Below are positions 1 to 7,461 of a stretch of DNA of 13,856 bases, one piece after another. The notes under the pieces are model-generated. The model ran no database searches. It worked only from the letters and a program-made list of their open reading frames with translations, and was not told the DNA's origin. The stretch comes from Psychrilyobacter sp. (GTDB taxonomy: Bacteria > Fusobacteriota > Fusobacteriia > Fusobacteriales > Fusobacteriaceae): the NCBI GenBank assembly GCA_030621995.1, contig JAUXGP010000015.1, positions 1 to 13,856 on the forward strand. Reading direction: 5' to 3'. Numbering within the stretch: position 1 is the first letter of the stretch; the number at the start of each line of letters is the position of its first letter. The position numbers and the translations under genes were made by a program.

Positions 1-2048
1 GGATAAAAAAAACCATTCATGCCCAGGGAGATTTTGTTGTATATTATAAGGGGGCAAACCTCAGAGCGAAAGATTTTAAATACGATGAGGTCACAGGGAA
101 TTTTATCATATCCAAAGATGTGGTGATAGAATTTGAAACTGGAAATCTGACTGTGGACAAGATAAATTATGTCGCCGGTGAAAATAAGATGTATTTTACA
201 GGACCTGTCAGGGGTAAAAATGGTGACTTTAATTTAGCTGCCGACAGTGGAGTATATAACAGCCTAAATGGTCTGTTGAAAATAGATGGAAATATTAAAA
301 TATACAATAAAACAAGTAAGCTTTTAGCCGATAGCGGGACCTATAACACTAAAACCGGGGATCTCTATATGACCTCTAAAAAATTAGTGAGTTATGAGGA
401 TTTAGACAGAAAAATACTCACTAAAGATCTCACTTACAACAGTAAAACCAAGGAATTAAAACTTTTAAACAGCTATGATTATAGGGGAGATACCTATGAA
501 AGTATGGGGAAAGAACTCTATTATAACGATGAAACTAAGATCGGAAAGATCATAGATGGAAATTTTAAAGGTGAAAAAATAGATGGCCGAGCCGATAAAG
601 TTGACTTTAATATGGAAAAAAAATCATATATATTTACAGGAAATGCTAGAGTTGCCTATAGCGGATCTGTCTTGAAGAGCCAGAGGATAGATGTAGATGA
701 TCTGAATAAAAGAGCCTATATCCATGGGGAATACACAATCTATAATCCAGAGGATAAGATAACTTTTTATGGTCAGACTGCAGAGTATAATCTGGATACA
801 GGAGACCTGGTATCTAGAGGCAGAGTGAAAGTGATCCAGGATAAAAAAACTATGACAGGTGAAAATTTAACTTACAATTCCAATACAGGTTTGGGGAAGA
901 TAGAGAAAAACATAGTTATTGTAGATGAAGACGGATCCAAGATGGCAGGAGACCGAGGAGAATTTGACACCAATAACTATGCAGAGATCATCGGAAACCT
1001 AAAGATAACAACAAAGGATGCCGTTCTGTATGCTGACCGTGGGAAATATATATTTGCTGAAGAAAGGATAAATATCCCCGGAGATATTAAGATAATATCT
1101 AAAAATGGAAATGCAACTATGAATAATGGAATTTATTTTGTCAGTGAGGAAAGGGTAAAAGCCGAGAATTTTGACGGGATAAGCGGGGATAAAAAAGCCC
1201 GTGGTGATGAGGTAAACTACTTTATTTCGAGACAGGTTGTGCAGCTGAATAAAAATGTAGCGGTACAAAATCCAGGGATGAAATTTACAGGCAGCCAGGT
1301 AGAATACTCCTTTATTACAGATGATATCTATACCCCGGAAAAACATAAGATCTATTATGAAAATTATATAATAGATGGTGAAACTATGAAAGGGAATATG
1401 GAAAATGAGATCTTAGATGGGACTAAAGTAAACTTAACATCATCGACAGGGGAAAAACTATATGGTGACTTTATGTTTGGGGACCTGAAAAACAGGCAGA
1501 TTGATCTGGATGGAAATGTACGTGCCCTTGCCTTTAATATGGATGAAAAAACACAGAAAAAAGAACCTGTTAAGATAAGAGGAGACACAGCTAAGATATT
1601 TTTATATGAAGATGTGAACGGAGAATTATCCATCTCAAGATCTGAGATAAAGAAAAATGGAGTCTATGAATATCAGGATATGACCCTGTATTCAGACTAT
1701 ATGGAAGTGGATCTGATAAAAAAACTAGCTCTGGGGCGTCGTGGAAACCACCTGAATATAGGTGGAACAACCGATGTTAAATCTGAAATAACTAATATTG
1801 ATATGAATACAGAGACAGCAGTCCTCATAAATAATGTGGAATTTAAAAATGTGGATAAAGATGGAAAGATTATGACTGCATCATCTGATAAGGGAAAGAT
1901 ATTCAATAAAACTAAGATTGCCGTCTTACAGGAAAATGTAACAGCGGATACAGTGGATAACCATATTGAGGCTGACTACGCCAAATACTTTATGGAAACA
2001 GGAATATTGAATGCTAAAGGAAATGTAAGGATAGACTATAAAAAGTAG
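1..2048 (+). CDS. OstA/LptA-like repeat protein, LPS export (5' partial)
   Basis: Probably a periplasmic beta-jellyroll protein that carries LPS from the inner-membrane extractor toward the outer membrane. The frame is open from the left edge (first full codon at 3), and the residues before the GTG at 120 already show the OstA-type pattern, so that GTG is internal and the true start lies upstream. At least 681 residues are present, against roughly 180-200 for a classical LptA. The chain is a run of imperfect units of about 29-31 residues with recurring elements such as Y-N-x-x-T-G, a D/G turn, and A-D-x-G-x-Y; examples are DSGVYNSLNG, DSGTYNTKTG, LTYNSKT and LTYNSNTG. It ends in an OstA-like strand (NAKGNVRIDYKK) with no beta-barrel domain, so it is not a full LptD. 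lptB follows after 10 nt, which supports the export role. Family assignment is good; the exact role (LptA, LptC/A fusion or LptD-N-like) is inferred. Confidence 0.8.
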   Translation, partial: IKKTIHAQGDFVVYYKGANLRAKDFKYDEVTGNFIISKDVVIEFETGNLTVDKINYVAGENKMYFTGPVRGKNGDFNLAADSGVYNSLNGLLKIDGNIKIYNKTSKLLADSGTYNTKTGDLYMTSKKLVSYEDLDRKILTKDLTYNSKTKELKLLNSYDYRGDTYESMGKELYYNDETKIGKIIDGNFKGEKIDGRADKVDFNMEKKSYIFTGNARVAYSGSVLKSQRIDVDDLNKRAYIHGEYTIYNPEDKITFYGQTAEYNLDTGDLVSRGRVKVIQDKKTMTGENLTYNSNTGLGKIEKNIVIVDEDGSKMAGDRGEFDTNNYAEIIGNLKITTKDAVLYADRGKYIFAEERINIPGDIKIISKNGNATMNNGIYFVSEERVKAENFDGISGDKKARGDEVNYFISRQVVQLNKNVAVQNPGMKFTGSQVEYSFITDDIYTPEKHKIYYENYIIDGETMKGNMENEILDGTKVNLTSSTGEKLYGDFMFGDLKNRQIDLDGNVRALAFNMDEKTQKKEPVKIRGDTAKIFLYEDVNGELSISRSEIKKNGVYEYQDMTLYSDYMEVDLIKKLALGRRGNHLNIGGTTDVKSEITNIDMNTETAVLINNVEFKNVDKDGKIMTASSDKGKIFNKTKIAVLQENVTADTVDNHIEADYAKYFMETGILNAKGNVRIDYKK

Positions 2049-2058
2049 GGGGTAAAAT

Positions 2059-2784
2059 TTGAAGAGTATAATTGCTCAAGATCTGTGTAAAAGCTATAAG
2101 AAAAGAAAAGTTGTAAATAAAATAAGTTTAGAAGTACATAAGGGTGAGATAGTTGGGCTTTTAGGACCTAATGGAGCAGGAAAAACTACTACTTTTTATA
2201 TGATCACAGGGATTGTAAAACCTGAATCTGGAAAAGTTTTTTTCAATGAACAGGATATAACTGATTATCCCATGCATAAAAGAGCCAATATGGGGATAGG
2301 GTATCTGGCTCAAGAGCCGTCTATATTTAGAGACCTGAGTGTAGAGGACAATATCCTCGCTATTTTGGAGATGAGAAATATCAGTAAAGAAGAAAGGATC
2401 AAGATAAAAGATGACCTGCTGGAAGAATTTAAACTTACCCATGTGGAAAAATCCATGGGATATTCCCTCTCTGGAGGAGAGAGAAGAAGGGTTGAGATAG
2501 CTAGAACCATAGCTAACAACCCGGATTTTATCCTGTTGGATGAACCATTTGCAGGGGTAGATCCAATAGCTGTAGAGGATATCCAGGAGATCATAAGGTA
2601 CCTGAAGAAAAGAGGATTGGGGATCTTGATCACAGACCACAGTGTAAGAGAAACACTGGGGATTACCGATAGAGCCTATGTAATGGCTCAGGGGGAACTC
2701 CTAATAAGCGGATCACCAGAAGAGATAGCCAACGATGAAAGGGCTAAAAAGATATATTTAGGAGAGGGATTCAAATTAGATTAG
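2059..2784 (+). CDS. lptB: LPS export ABC transporter ATP-binding protein LptB
   Basis: Cytoplasmic ATPase that powers LPS extraction by the LptB2FG complex and pushes it along the periplasmic bridge. At 241 residues it has the usual family length. Visible motifs are Walker A GPNGAGKT (36-43), Q-loop Q85, signature LSGGE (137-141) followed by RRR typical of LptB, Walker B FILLDEP (157-163, catalytic E162) and the switch histidine H194 in ITDHS. The start is TTG, chosen because MKSIIAQDLCKSY aligns with the normal LptB N-terminus and a GGGGG tract overlapping the upstream stop codon (2047-2052) gives the ribosome site. It is almost certainly cotranscribed with the OstA-like gene. Its membrane partners lptF and lptG are in the same window at 10272-12440. 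No key residue is missing. Confidence 0.97.
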   Translation: MKSIIAQDLCKSYKKRKVVNKISLEVHKGEIVGLLGPNGAGKTTTFYMITGIVKPESGKVFFNEQDITDYPMHKRANMGIGYLAQEPSIFRDLSVEDNILAILEMRNISKEERIKIKDDLLEEFKLTHVEKSMGYSLSGGERRRVEIARTIANNPDFILLDEPFAGVDPIAVEDIQEIIRYLKKRGLGILITDHSVRETLGITDRAYVMAQGELLISGSPEEIANDERAKKIYLGEGFKLD

Positions 2785-2811
2785 GTTATCTGAATTTTCA
2801 GTAACTGGATG

Positions 2812-2820
2812 TGATATAAT
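2812..2820 (+). promoter_or_regulatory. extended -10 promoter for alaS
   Basis: TGATATAAT is a perfect extended -10 (TGnTATAAT), with a further TG just upstream. No good -35 hexamer sits 16-18 nt upstream, which is tolerated by extended -10 promoters. Transcription would start near 2827, giving a leader of roughly 58 nt before the alaS ATG. Seen directly as a consensus match; activity is inferred. Confidence 0.65.
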
Positions 2821-2825
2821 ATGAA

Positions 2826-2842
2826 AAAAGATCTCATCTTTT
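2826..2842 (+). other. short hairpin at the predicted 5' end of the alaS mRNA
   Basis: AAAAGAT (2826-2832) and ATCTTTT (2836-2842) are perfect inverted repeats around a 3-nt loop CTC. It lies right at the predicted transcription start, so it could be a 5'-end stabilising hairpin. It could also serve as a weak terminator for lptB readthrough, but the T-tract is only four bases and part of the stem. The AT-rich stem makes chance occurrence plausible. Confidence 0.3.
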
Positions 2843-2874
2843 CTATGTTGAATGAGGGGAGCTATTTAAATTTT

Positions 2875-2880
2875 GGAGGA
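2875..2880 (+). promoter_or_regulatory. ribosome binding site deciding the alaS start
   Basis: GGAGGA lies 4 nt before the ATG at 2885 and supports it over an in-frame TTG at 2873, which would overlap this site and has no SD of its own. Confidence 0.8.
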
Positions 2881-2884
2881 TAGA

Positions 2885-5509
2885 ATGAATAATTTAACAG
2901 GTAATGAAATCAGAAGAAAATTTATAGAATTTTTTGAAGGAAAACAGCATAAACACTATGAAAGTGCATCATTAATACCGGATGACCCGACACTGTTATT
3001 GACAGTAGCAGGGATGGTACCTTTTAAACCTTATTTTTTAGGGCAGAAAGAAGCTCCTACACCCAGAGTGACTACACATCAAAAATGTATCAGAACCAAC
3101 GACCTTGAAAATGTAGGAAGAACGGCTAGACACCATACTTTCTTTGAGATGTTAGGGAACTTCTCATTTGGAGATTATTTCAAAGAGGAAGCCATAGCTT
3201 GGTCTTGGGAGTTTATCACAGAGGTATTGAAATTAGATGCGGAAAAACTATGGATCTCTGTATTTGAAACTGATGATGAGGCTGAAAAAATATGGAATGA
3301 AAAAATTGGTGTACCAATGGAAAGATTAGTAAGATTAGGTGAAGATGATAACTGGTGGTCAGCAGGACCTGTGGGATCATGCGGCCCCTGCTCTGAAATC
3401 CATGTAGACCTGGGAGTAGAGTATGGCGGGGATGAAAATTCCAGACTGGGAGATGAGGGAACAGATGATAGATTTATCGAAATATGGAACCTTGTATTTA
3501 CTGAATTTAACAGACTAGAGGATGGATCATTGGAACCACTGCCAAAGAAAAATATAGATACAGGAGCGGGACTTGAAAGGGTAGCTGCAATGGTACAAGG
3601 GAAAGCCAACAACTTTGAGACGGATCTGCTTTTCCCGATTGTAGAAAAGGCTGGAGAGCTAACCAATTCTAAATATACATTTGGAAAGGAAGAAAAGACA
3701 GACTTTTCATTAAAGGTAATTTCAGACCATGTAAGAGCAATTACATTTATGGTAAGTGACGGGATATTACCATCCAATGAAGGAAGAGGATATGTTCTCA
3801 GAAGGATCTTAAGACGTGCTGTAAGACATGGCAGATTATTGGGAAACAAGGAAAATTTCCTATATAAATTAGTAGATACAGTAATAGAATTAATGCGTGA
3901 AGCTTATCCAGACTTAATTAAAAACAGGGATCATATAGTGAAGATGATCAGAATTGAAGAGGAGAAATTCTCAACTACCTTGGATCAAGGGATGACCATA
4001 GCATTGGATGAGATCAAAAAAGTCAGATCTGAAAATAAGACAGAATTGGATGCAGGAGTAGTATTTAAACTATATGATACTTTTGGATTCCCGTATGAAC
4101 TTACAGAGGAAATATGTGAGGAAGAGGGAGTAACTATATCCCACGATGATTATCTGGCTAAGATGGAGGAACAGAGAGAGAGAGCCAGGTCATCCAGGGA
4201 AGTAATAAAGGAAGCCGGACAGGATGAATTTATAGAAAACTTCTATGATGAACACGGAACTACTGATTTCTCAGGATATGACAGCTTGGAATCTACTTCT
4301 AAATTACTGCATATAAAAAAATTAGAAGACGGGAAGTCTATGATGATATTTGATACTACACCATTCTATGCAGAATCCGGGGGACAAAAAGCAGATACCG
4401 GTAAGATTGCAGGAAAGGGGATCGAAGTAGAAGTACTGGATGTGAAGAAGCAAAAAGAGATATTCATGCATACAGTAAAAATAATCACCGGAGAAGAAAA
4501 ATTAGCAGAGGGAATGGAATTAAACTTGACAGTAGATTCTGCTAGAAGAGATGAGATCAAGAAAAATCACACGGCAACACATCTGCTGCATAAGGCATTA
4601 AAAACAGTTTTAGGAGATCATGTGGCTCAAGCAGGGTCACTGGTTTCAGAAGACAGGTTAAGATTTGACTTCTCTCACTATGAAGGTGTGACTAGAGAAC
4701 AATTGGAAGAAGTGGAAAAATTAGTGAATATAGAGATCGCCAAAAACAAGGTTTTAAAAATAGCTACTATGACTATGGATGAGGCTAAGGAAAAAGGTGC
4801 TACAGCATTATTTGGAGATAAGTATGGTTCCAATGTAAGGGTTGTAGAAGTACCAGAATTCTCTACAGAACTATGTGGCGGTATCCATGTGGAAAGAACC
4901 GGGGAAATTGGATTATTTAATATCTTGACTGAGGCTGGGATAGCTGCAGGGGTAAGAAGAATAGAAGCTACTACAGGATTTACAAGTTATAAAGTTGTGA
5001 ATCAAATGGAAAGAGGAATCATAGAGCTGTCTAAAGTCCTGAAAACCGATCCATACCATGGACATCTAATAGCCAAGGCAAATAAGATAGTGGATGATTT
5101 GAAATCTGCAACTAAGGAAATAGAAGCTTTAAAATCTAAATTGGCCGGGTATGAAGCTAACTCGTTATTTAATAATGTAGAGGAGATCAATGGAGTAAAA
5201 GTGTTGATTGCCGGATTTAAAGATAAAGAGGCTGGAGGTTTACGTGAGATCGTAGATAAAGCTAAAGATAAATTAGGCAGCTGTGTCGTGATCTTAGGAA
5301 CAGATAATGGAAAAGCTGTATTTGCTGTAGGAGTAACCAAGGATCTTATGGGGAAGGTAAAAGCCGGAGATCTCGTTCGTGAAATAGCTAAAGTTGCCGA
5401 TGGAAATGGTGGAGGAAGACCAGATTTCGCTCAGGCAGGCGGGAAAAATGGAAATAAAGTTCCTGAAGCTTTAGAGATGGCAAGAACTATATTACAAACT
5501 AACCTTTAA
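2885..5509 (+). CDS. alaS: alanyl-tRNA synthetase
   Basis: Charges tRNA-Ala with alanine in the cytoplasm and hydrolyses mischarged Ser- or Gly-tRNA-Ala. The 874-residue product matches the normal full-length bacterial enzyme. The class II catalytic core is at the N-terminus: motif 1 about 27-50, motif 2 from R82 (RHHTFFEMLGNFSFGDYF), motif 3 about 226-245 (TGAGLERV). The editing domain carries the zinc-binding HTATH (H562, H566) and CGGIH (C664, H668). The C-terminal DHHA1/C-Ala region ends with the glycine-rich NGGGRPDFAQAGG (841-853). ATG 2885 is chosen because of the SD at 2875-2880 and because MNNLTGNEIRRKFIEFF matches the family's usual beginning. It has its own promoter; the predicted leader is too short for a T-box. 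Neighbour ruvX is a common partner of alaS in Firmicute-like orders. Confidence 0.98.
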   Translation: MNNLTGNEIRRKFIEFFEGKQHKHYESASLIPDDPTLLLTVAGMVPFKPYFLGQKEAPTPRVTTHQKCIRTNDLENVGRTARHHTFFEMLGNFSFGDYFKEEAIAWSWEFITEVLKLDAEKLWISVFETDDEAEKIWNEKIGVPMERLVRLGEDDNWWSAGPVGSCGPCSEIHVDLGVEYGGDENSRLGDEGTDDRFIEIWNLVFTEFNRLEDGSLEPLPKKNIDTGAGLERVAAMVQGKANNFETDLLFPIVEKAGELTNSKYTFGKEEKTDFSLKVISDHVRAITFMVSDGILPSNEGRGYVLRRILRRAVRHGRLLGNKENFLYKLVDTVIELMREAYPDLIKNRDHIVKMIRIEEEKFSTTLDQGMTIALDEIKKVRSENKTELDAGVVFKLYDTFGFPYELTEEICEEEGVTISHDDYLAKMEEQRERARSSREVIKEAGQDEFIENFYDEHGTTDFSGYDSLESTSKLLHIKKLEDGKSMMIFDTTPFYAESGGQKADTGKIAGKGIEVEVLDVKKQKEIFMHTVKIITGEEKLAEGMELNLTVDSARRDEIKKNHTATHLLHKALKTVLGDHVAQAGSLVSEDRLRFDFSHYEGVTREQLEEVEKLVNIEIAKNKVLKIATMTMDEAKEKGATALFGDKYGSNVRVVEVPEFSTELCGGIHVERTGEIGLFNILTEAGIAAGVRRIEATTGFTSYKVVNQMERGIIELSKVLKTDPYHGHLIAKANKIVDDLKSATKEIEALKSKLAGYEANSLFNNVEEINGVKVLIAGFKDKEAGGLREIVDKAKDKLGSCVVILGTDNGKAVFAVGVTKDLMGKVKAGDLVREIAKVADGNGGGRPDFAQAGGKNGNKVPEALEMARTILQTNL

Positions 5510-5522
5510 ATAAAAGAACTTG

Positions 5523-5631
5523 GCCACCAATGAACACTAATATTTACAAAAAAATAGATAAAAATTAGATTTTTAAATTAGTGTAATCTGTGTCAAAGGT
5601 TTTTTGATTTTAATTGGTGTAGATTGGTGGC
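5523..5631. repeat. intergenic inverted/direct-repeat element
   Basis: The 149-nt gap between alaS and ruvX is dominated by related ATTnGTG words. Left arm GCCACCAATGAACACTAAT (5523-5541) is complementary to right arm ATTGGTGTAGATTGGTGGC (5613-5631): 16 of 19 Watson-Crick pairs plus one G-U. An internal copy ATTAGTGTAATCTGTGTC (5577-5594) is a diverged direct repeat of the right arm and shares an 8-bp perfect complement (ACACTAAT/ATTAGTGT) with the left arm. The arms could therefore form either a long or a short hairpin. It resembles a short dispersed or MITE-like intergenic repeat. No coding potential is visible and copy number cannot be judged from this window. Confidence 0.6.
5543..5571 (+). 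promoter_or_regulatory. candidate ruvX promoter inside the repeat
   Basis: TTTACA (5543-5548) and TAGATT (5566-5571) are separated by 17 nt and match 5/6 and 4/6 of the sigma-70 consensus. The site lies between the arms of the intergenic repeat, upstream of ruvX. In AT-rich DNA such matches arise by chance, so this is a weak call. Confidence 0.3.
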
Positions 5632-5658
5632 AAAAAAGGATTAAAAATAGGAGAGTAT

Positions 5659-6078
5659 ATGTTTAAAAGATATTTATCCCTGGATGTAGGGGATGTAAGG
5701 ATAGGAGTAGCTAAATCCGATATAATGGGTATAATAGCAACCCCTTTAGAAGTAATAGACAGGAGGAAAACCAAGGCTGTAATGAGGATAAAAGAACTCT
5801 GTGAGGAGCATAATACCAAGAGTATAGTTATCGGTATTCCAAAGAGTCTGGATGGGACAGAAAAACGTCAGGCTGAAAAAGTAAGAGAATTTATAGAAAA
5901 ATTAAACAAAAAGATAGATGGGTTAGAGTTTATAGAGATAGATGAAAGGTTATCAACGGTATCAGCCGATAAGATGCTGCAGAATAATGGTGTAAAGGGT
6001 GCTATTAACAAGAGAAAGACGGTGGATCAGGTAGCAGCTGCAATTATTTTACAAACGTATCTAGATATGAGAAGATAG
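5659..6078 (+). CDS. ruvX: RuvX/YqgF-family nuclease (pre-16S rRNA processing)
   Basis: RNase H-like fold protein of the YqgF/RuvX family, implicated in maturing the 5' end of 16S rRNA; some members have also been described as Holliday-junction resolvases. The 139-residue length is typical. Visible signatures are LDVGDVRIGVA (8-18, acidic D9), IGIPKSLDGTE (58-68), IDERLSTVSA (94-103, acidic E96) and VDQVAAAIIL (122-131, acidic D123), giving the expected acidic triad. The ATG start is supported by AGGAG at 5649-5653, 5 nt upstream. It follows alaS across the repeat-containing gap. No terminator is obvious between it and secD, so it may be read together with secDF, though the 127-nt leader leaves room for a separate promoter. 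Confidence 0.95.
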   Translation: MFKRYLSLDVGDVRIGVAKSDIMGIIATPLEVIDRRKTKAVMRIKELCEEHNTKSIVIGIPKSLDGTEKRQAEKVREFIEKLNKKIDGLEFIEIDERLSTVSADKMLQNNGVKGAINKRKTVDQVAAAIILQTYLDMRR

Positions 6079-6205
6079 TAAGAGCAATGGAAAATTAAAA
6101 CTCATCTTTTTTATGGTTGCTCGATTGACGAGTATTAAAATCAAATGTAACTAAATTTAATTTTAAATGTGATAAAGGGTAAACGATAACAAGGAAAGGG
6201 TTAAA
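6079..6205 (+). other. secD leader with two mutually exclusive stems
   Basis: Non-coding gap of 127 nt. GAGCAAT (6082-6088) can pair with GTTGCTC (6116-6122), 7 bp including one G-U. TGCTCG (6118-6123) can instead pair with CGAGTA (6129-6134) around the loop ATTGA, 6 bp including one G-U. The two stems share 6118-6122 and cannot coexist. A T-run at 6107-6112 has no GC-rich stem before it. Weak evidence of a regulatory leader. Confidence 0.25.
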
Positions 6206-7459
6206 ATGACATTAGGGGAGGCAGGAAAAGTGGCTAGAATAAGAAAAGGATATTTGTATAGAATAATATTTGTGGCAATGGTTGTATTGAGTGCTGCATG
6301 GTTTACAATGACTAAACCGGTAAAATTAGGATTGGATCTAAAGGGTGGAGTATATGTATTGCTCGAGGCAAAACCAGAAGAGGGACAAACTTTAGATAAT
6401 GAAGCTATGGGAAGACTTATTGAAGTGTTGAATAGAAGGGTAAATGGTTTGGGAGTATCTGAATCTTCTGTGCAAAAAGTAGGAGACAAGAGGGTAATGG
6501 TAGAACTGCCTGGAATAAGTGATACAGAACAAGCTATAGCTATGATAGGGAAAACTGCACTTATGGAATTTAAGATCCAAAATGCAGATGGGACATTGGG
6601 GCCGACCCTGTTGACAGGCGGAGCATTAAAATCAGCAGCAGTATCCTATGACAACTTAGGCAGACCTCAAATTTCTTTTGAGATGACCCTGGATGGAGCT
6701 AGGAAATTTGCTGAGATAACCAGAAATAATATTGGTAAACAACTGGCAATTACCATGGACGGAGAGGTACAGACTGCTCCTAGGATCAACAGTGAGATAG
6801 CTGGAGGAAGTGGAGTAATCACAGGTAACTATACAGTAGAGGAAGCTAAAAATACTGCATCACTGTTAAACGCAGGAGCTTTACCGGTAAAGGCAGAGAT
6901 TTTGGAAACTAGATCGGTAGGAGCTACATTGGGAGATGAATCTATAGCTGAATCAAAAACAGCTGGAATGATAGCTATAGGACTTATCGCTACATTTATG
7001 ATAGTTTTCTACAGATTACCAGGAATAGTAGCGAACTTAGCTTTAATTTGTTTTGGTCTGATTACCTTTGCAACCCTTAATTTCTTTGATGCAACCCTTA
7101 CATTACCGGGGATAGCAGGAATCATCCTTTCGGTGGGGATGGCAGTAGATGCCAATGTAATTATCTTTGAAAGGATAAAGGAAGAGTTAAGATTTGGAAA
7201 TACAGTTATGGCTTCTATAGAGGCAGGATTCAAGAAGGCATTCAGTACAATAATGGATTCAAATATTACAACCCTTATAATAACAACTATCTTATTTACC
7301 TTAGGAACAGGACCGGTAAAAGGGTTTGCAGTAACATTAACTATTGGTGTACTTGCATCGATGTTTACGGCAATCACCATAACTAAGGTATTACTTAGAG
7401 GATTTACAATGTTATTTAAAATAGATAAGCCAATCTTATTTGGTGTTAGGGGGAAATAA
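6206..7459 (+). CDS. secD: protein translocase subunit SecD
   Basis: Inner-membrane accessory subunit of the Sec translocon; with SecF it uses the proton gradient to complete export of proteins through SecYEG. The product is 417 residues, the compact form seen in many Gram-positives and related groups. A first membrane segment (about 18-34) is followed by the periplasmic signature LGLDLKGG (41-48), the periplasmic P1 region, then from about residue 236 (SVGATLGDESI) a five-helix membrane domain. The hallmark LPGIAGIILSVGMAVDANVIIFE spans about 300-322, with D315 in AVDANV the conserved proton-path aspartate of the family. The ATG at 6206 has an AAGGAAAGGG site. An in-frame GTG at 6230 has a stronger-looking GGGGAGG 8 nt before it and would give a more typical N-terminus, so the start is uncertain by 8 codons. 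secF follows after 2 nt. Confidence 0.97.
   Translation: MTLGEAGKVARIRKGYLYRIIFVAMVVLSAAWFTMTKPVKLGLDLKGGVYVLLEAKPEEGQTLDNEAMGRLIEVLNRRVNGLGVSESSVQKVGDKRVMVELPGISDTEQAIAMIGKTALMEFKIQNADGTLGPTLLTGGALKSAAVSYDNLGRPQISFEMTLDGARKFAEITRNNIGKQLAITMDGEVQTAPRINSEIAGGSGVITGNYTVEEAKNTASLLNAGALPVKAEILETRSVGATLGDESIAESKTAGMIAIGLIATFMIVFYRLPGIVANLALICFGLITFATLNFFDATLTLPGIAGIILSVGMAVDANVIIFERIKEELRFGNTVMASIEAGFKKAFSTIMDSNITTLIITTILFTLGTGPVKGFAVTLTIGVLASMFTAITITKVLLRGFTMLFKIDKPILFGVRGK
6215..6221 (+). promoter_or_regulatory. alternative ribosome binding site for secD (GTG 6230)
   Basis: GGGGAGG lies 8 nt before an in-frame GTG at 6230. It falls inside the first codons of the longer reading (from ATG 6206) and is a better SD than AAGGAAAGGG at 6191-6200, so translation may really begin at 6230 with MARIRKGYLYR. 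Confidence 0.45.
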
Positions 7460-7461
7460 TA

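Noticed and set aside
120..122. GTG as the true start of the OstA-like gene
   Set aside because: The frame stays open to the left edge and the residues before it (AQGDFVVYYKGANLRAKDF) fit the OstA repeat pattern; there is also no SD before this GTG.
2873..2875. TTG start giving an alaS product 4 residues longer
   Set aside because: It overlaps the SD that serves ATG 2885 and has no SD of its own.
2785..2884. T-box riboswitch before alaS
   Set aside because: The gap is only 100 nt, the predicted leader is under 60 nt, and there is no T-box core sequence or specifier stem.
3175..3849. Long minus-strand open frame (224 codons) opposite alaS
   Set aside because: It lies wholly inside the strongly conserved alaS catalytic region, has low-complexity Ser/Pro-rich translation, no SD and no recognisable domain; it is a shadow of the real gene. 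The other minus-strand frames opposite lptB, secD and the OstA-like gene were rejected for the same reason.
6107..6112. T-run after ruvX as an intrinsic terminator
   Set aside because: No GC-containing stem lies directly upstream; only a distant 5-bp pairing is possible.
6113..6154. 13-codon upstream ORF in the secD leader as an arrest peptide like VemP
   Set aside because: It has no SD, its translation (MVARLTSIKIKCN) has no secretion signal or known arrest motif, and it is too short to act as a secretion sensor.
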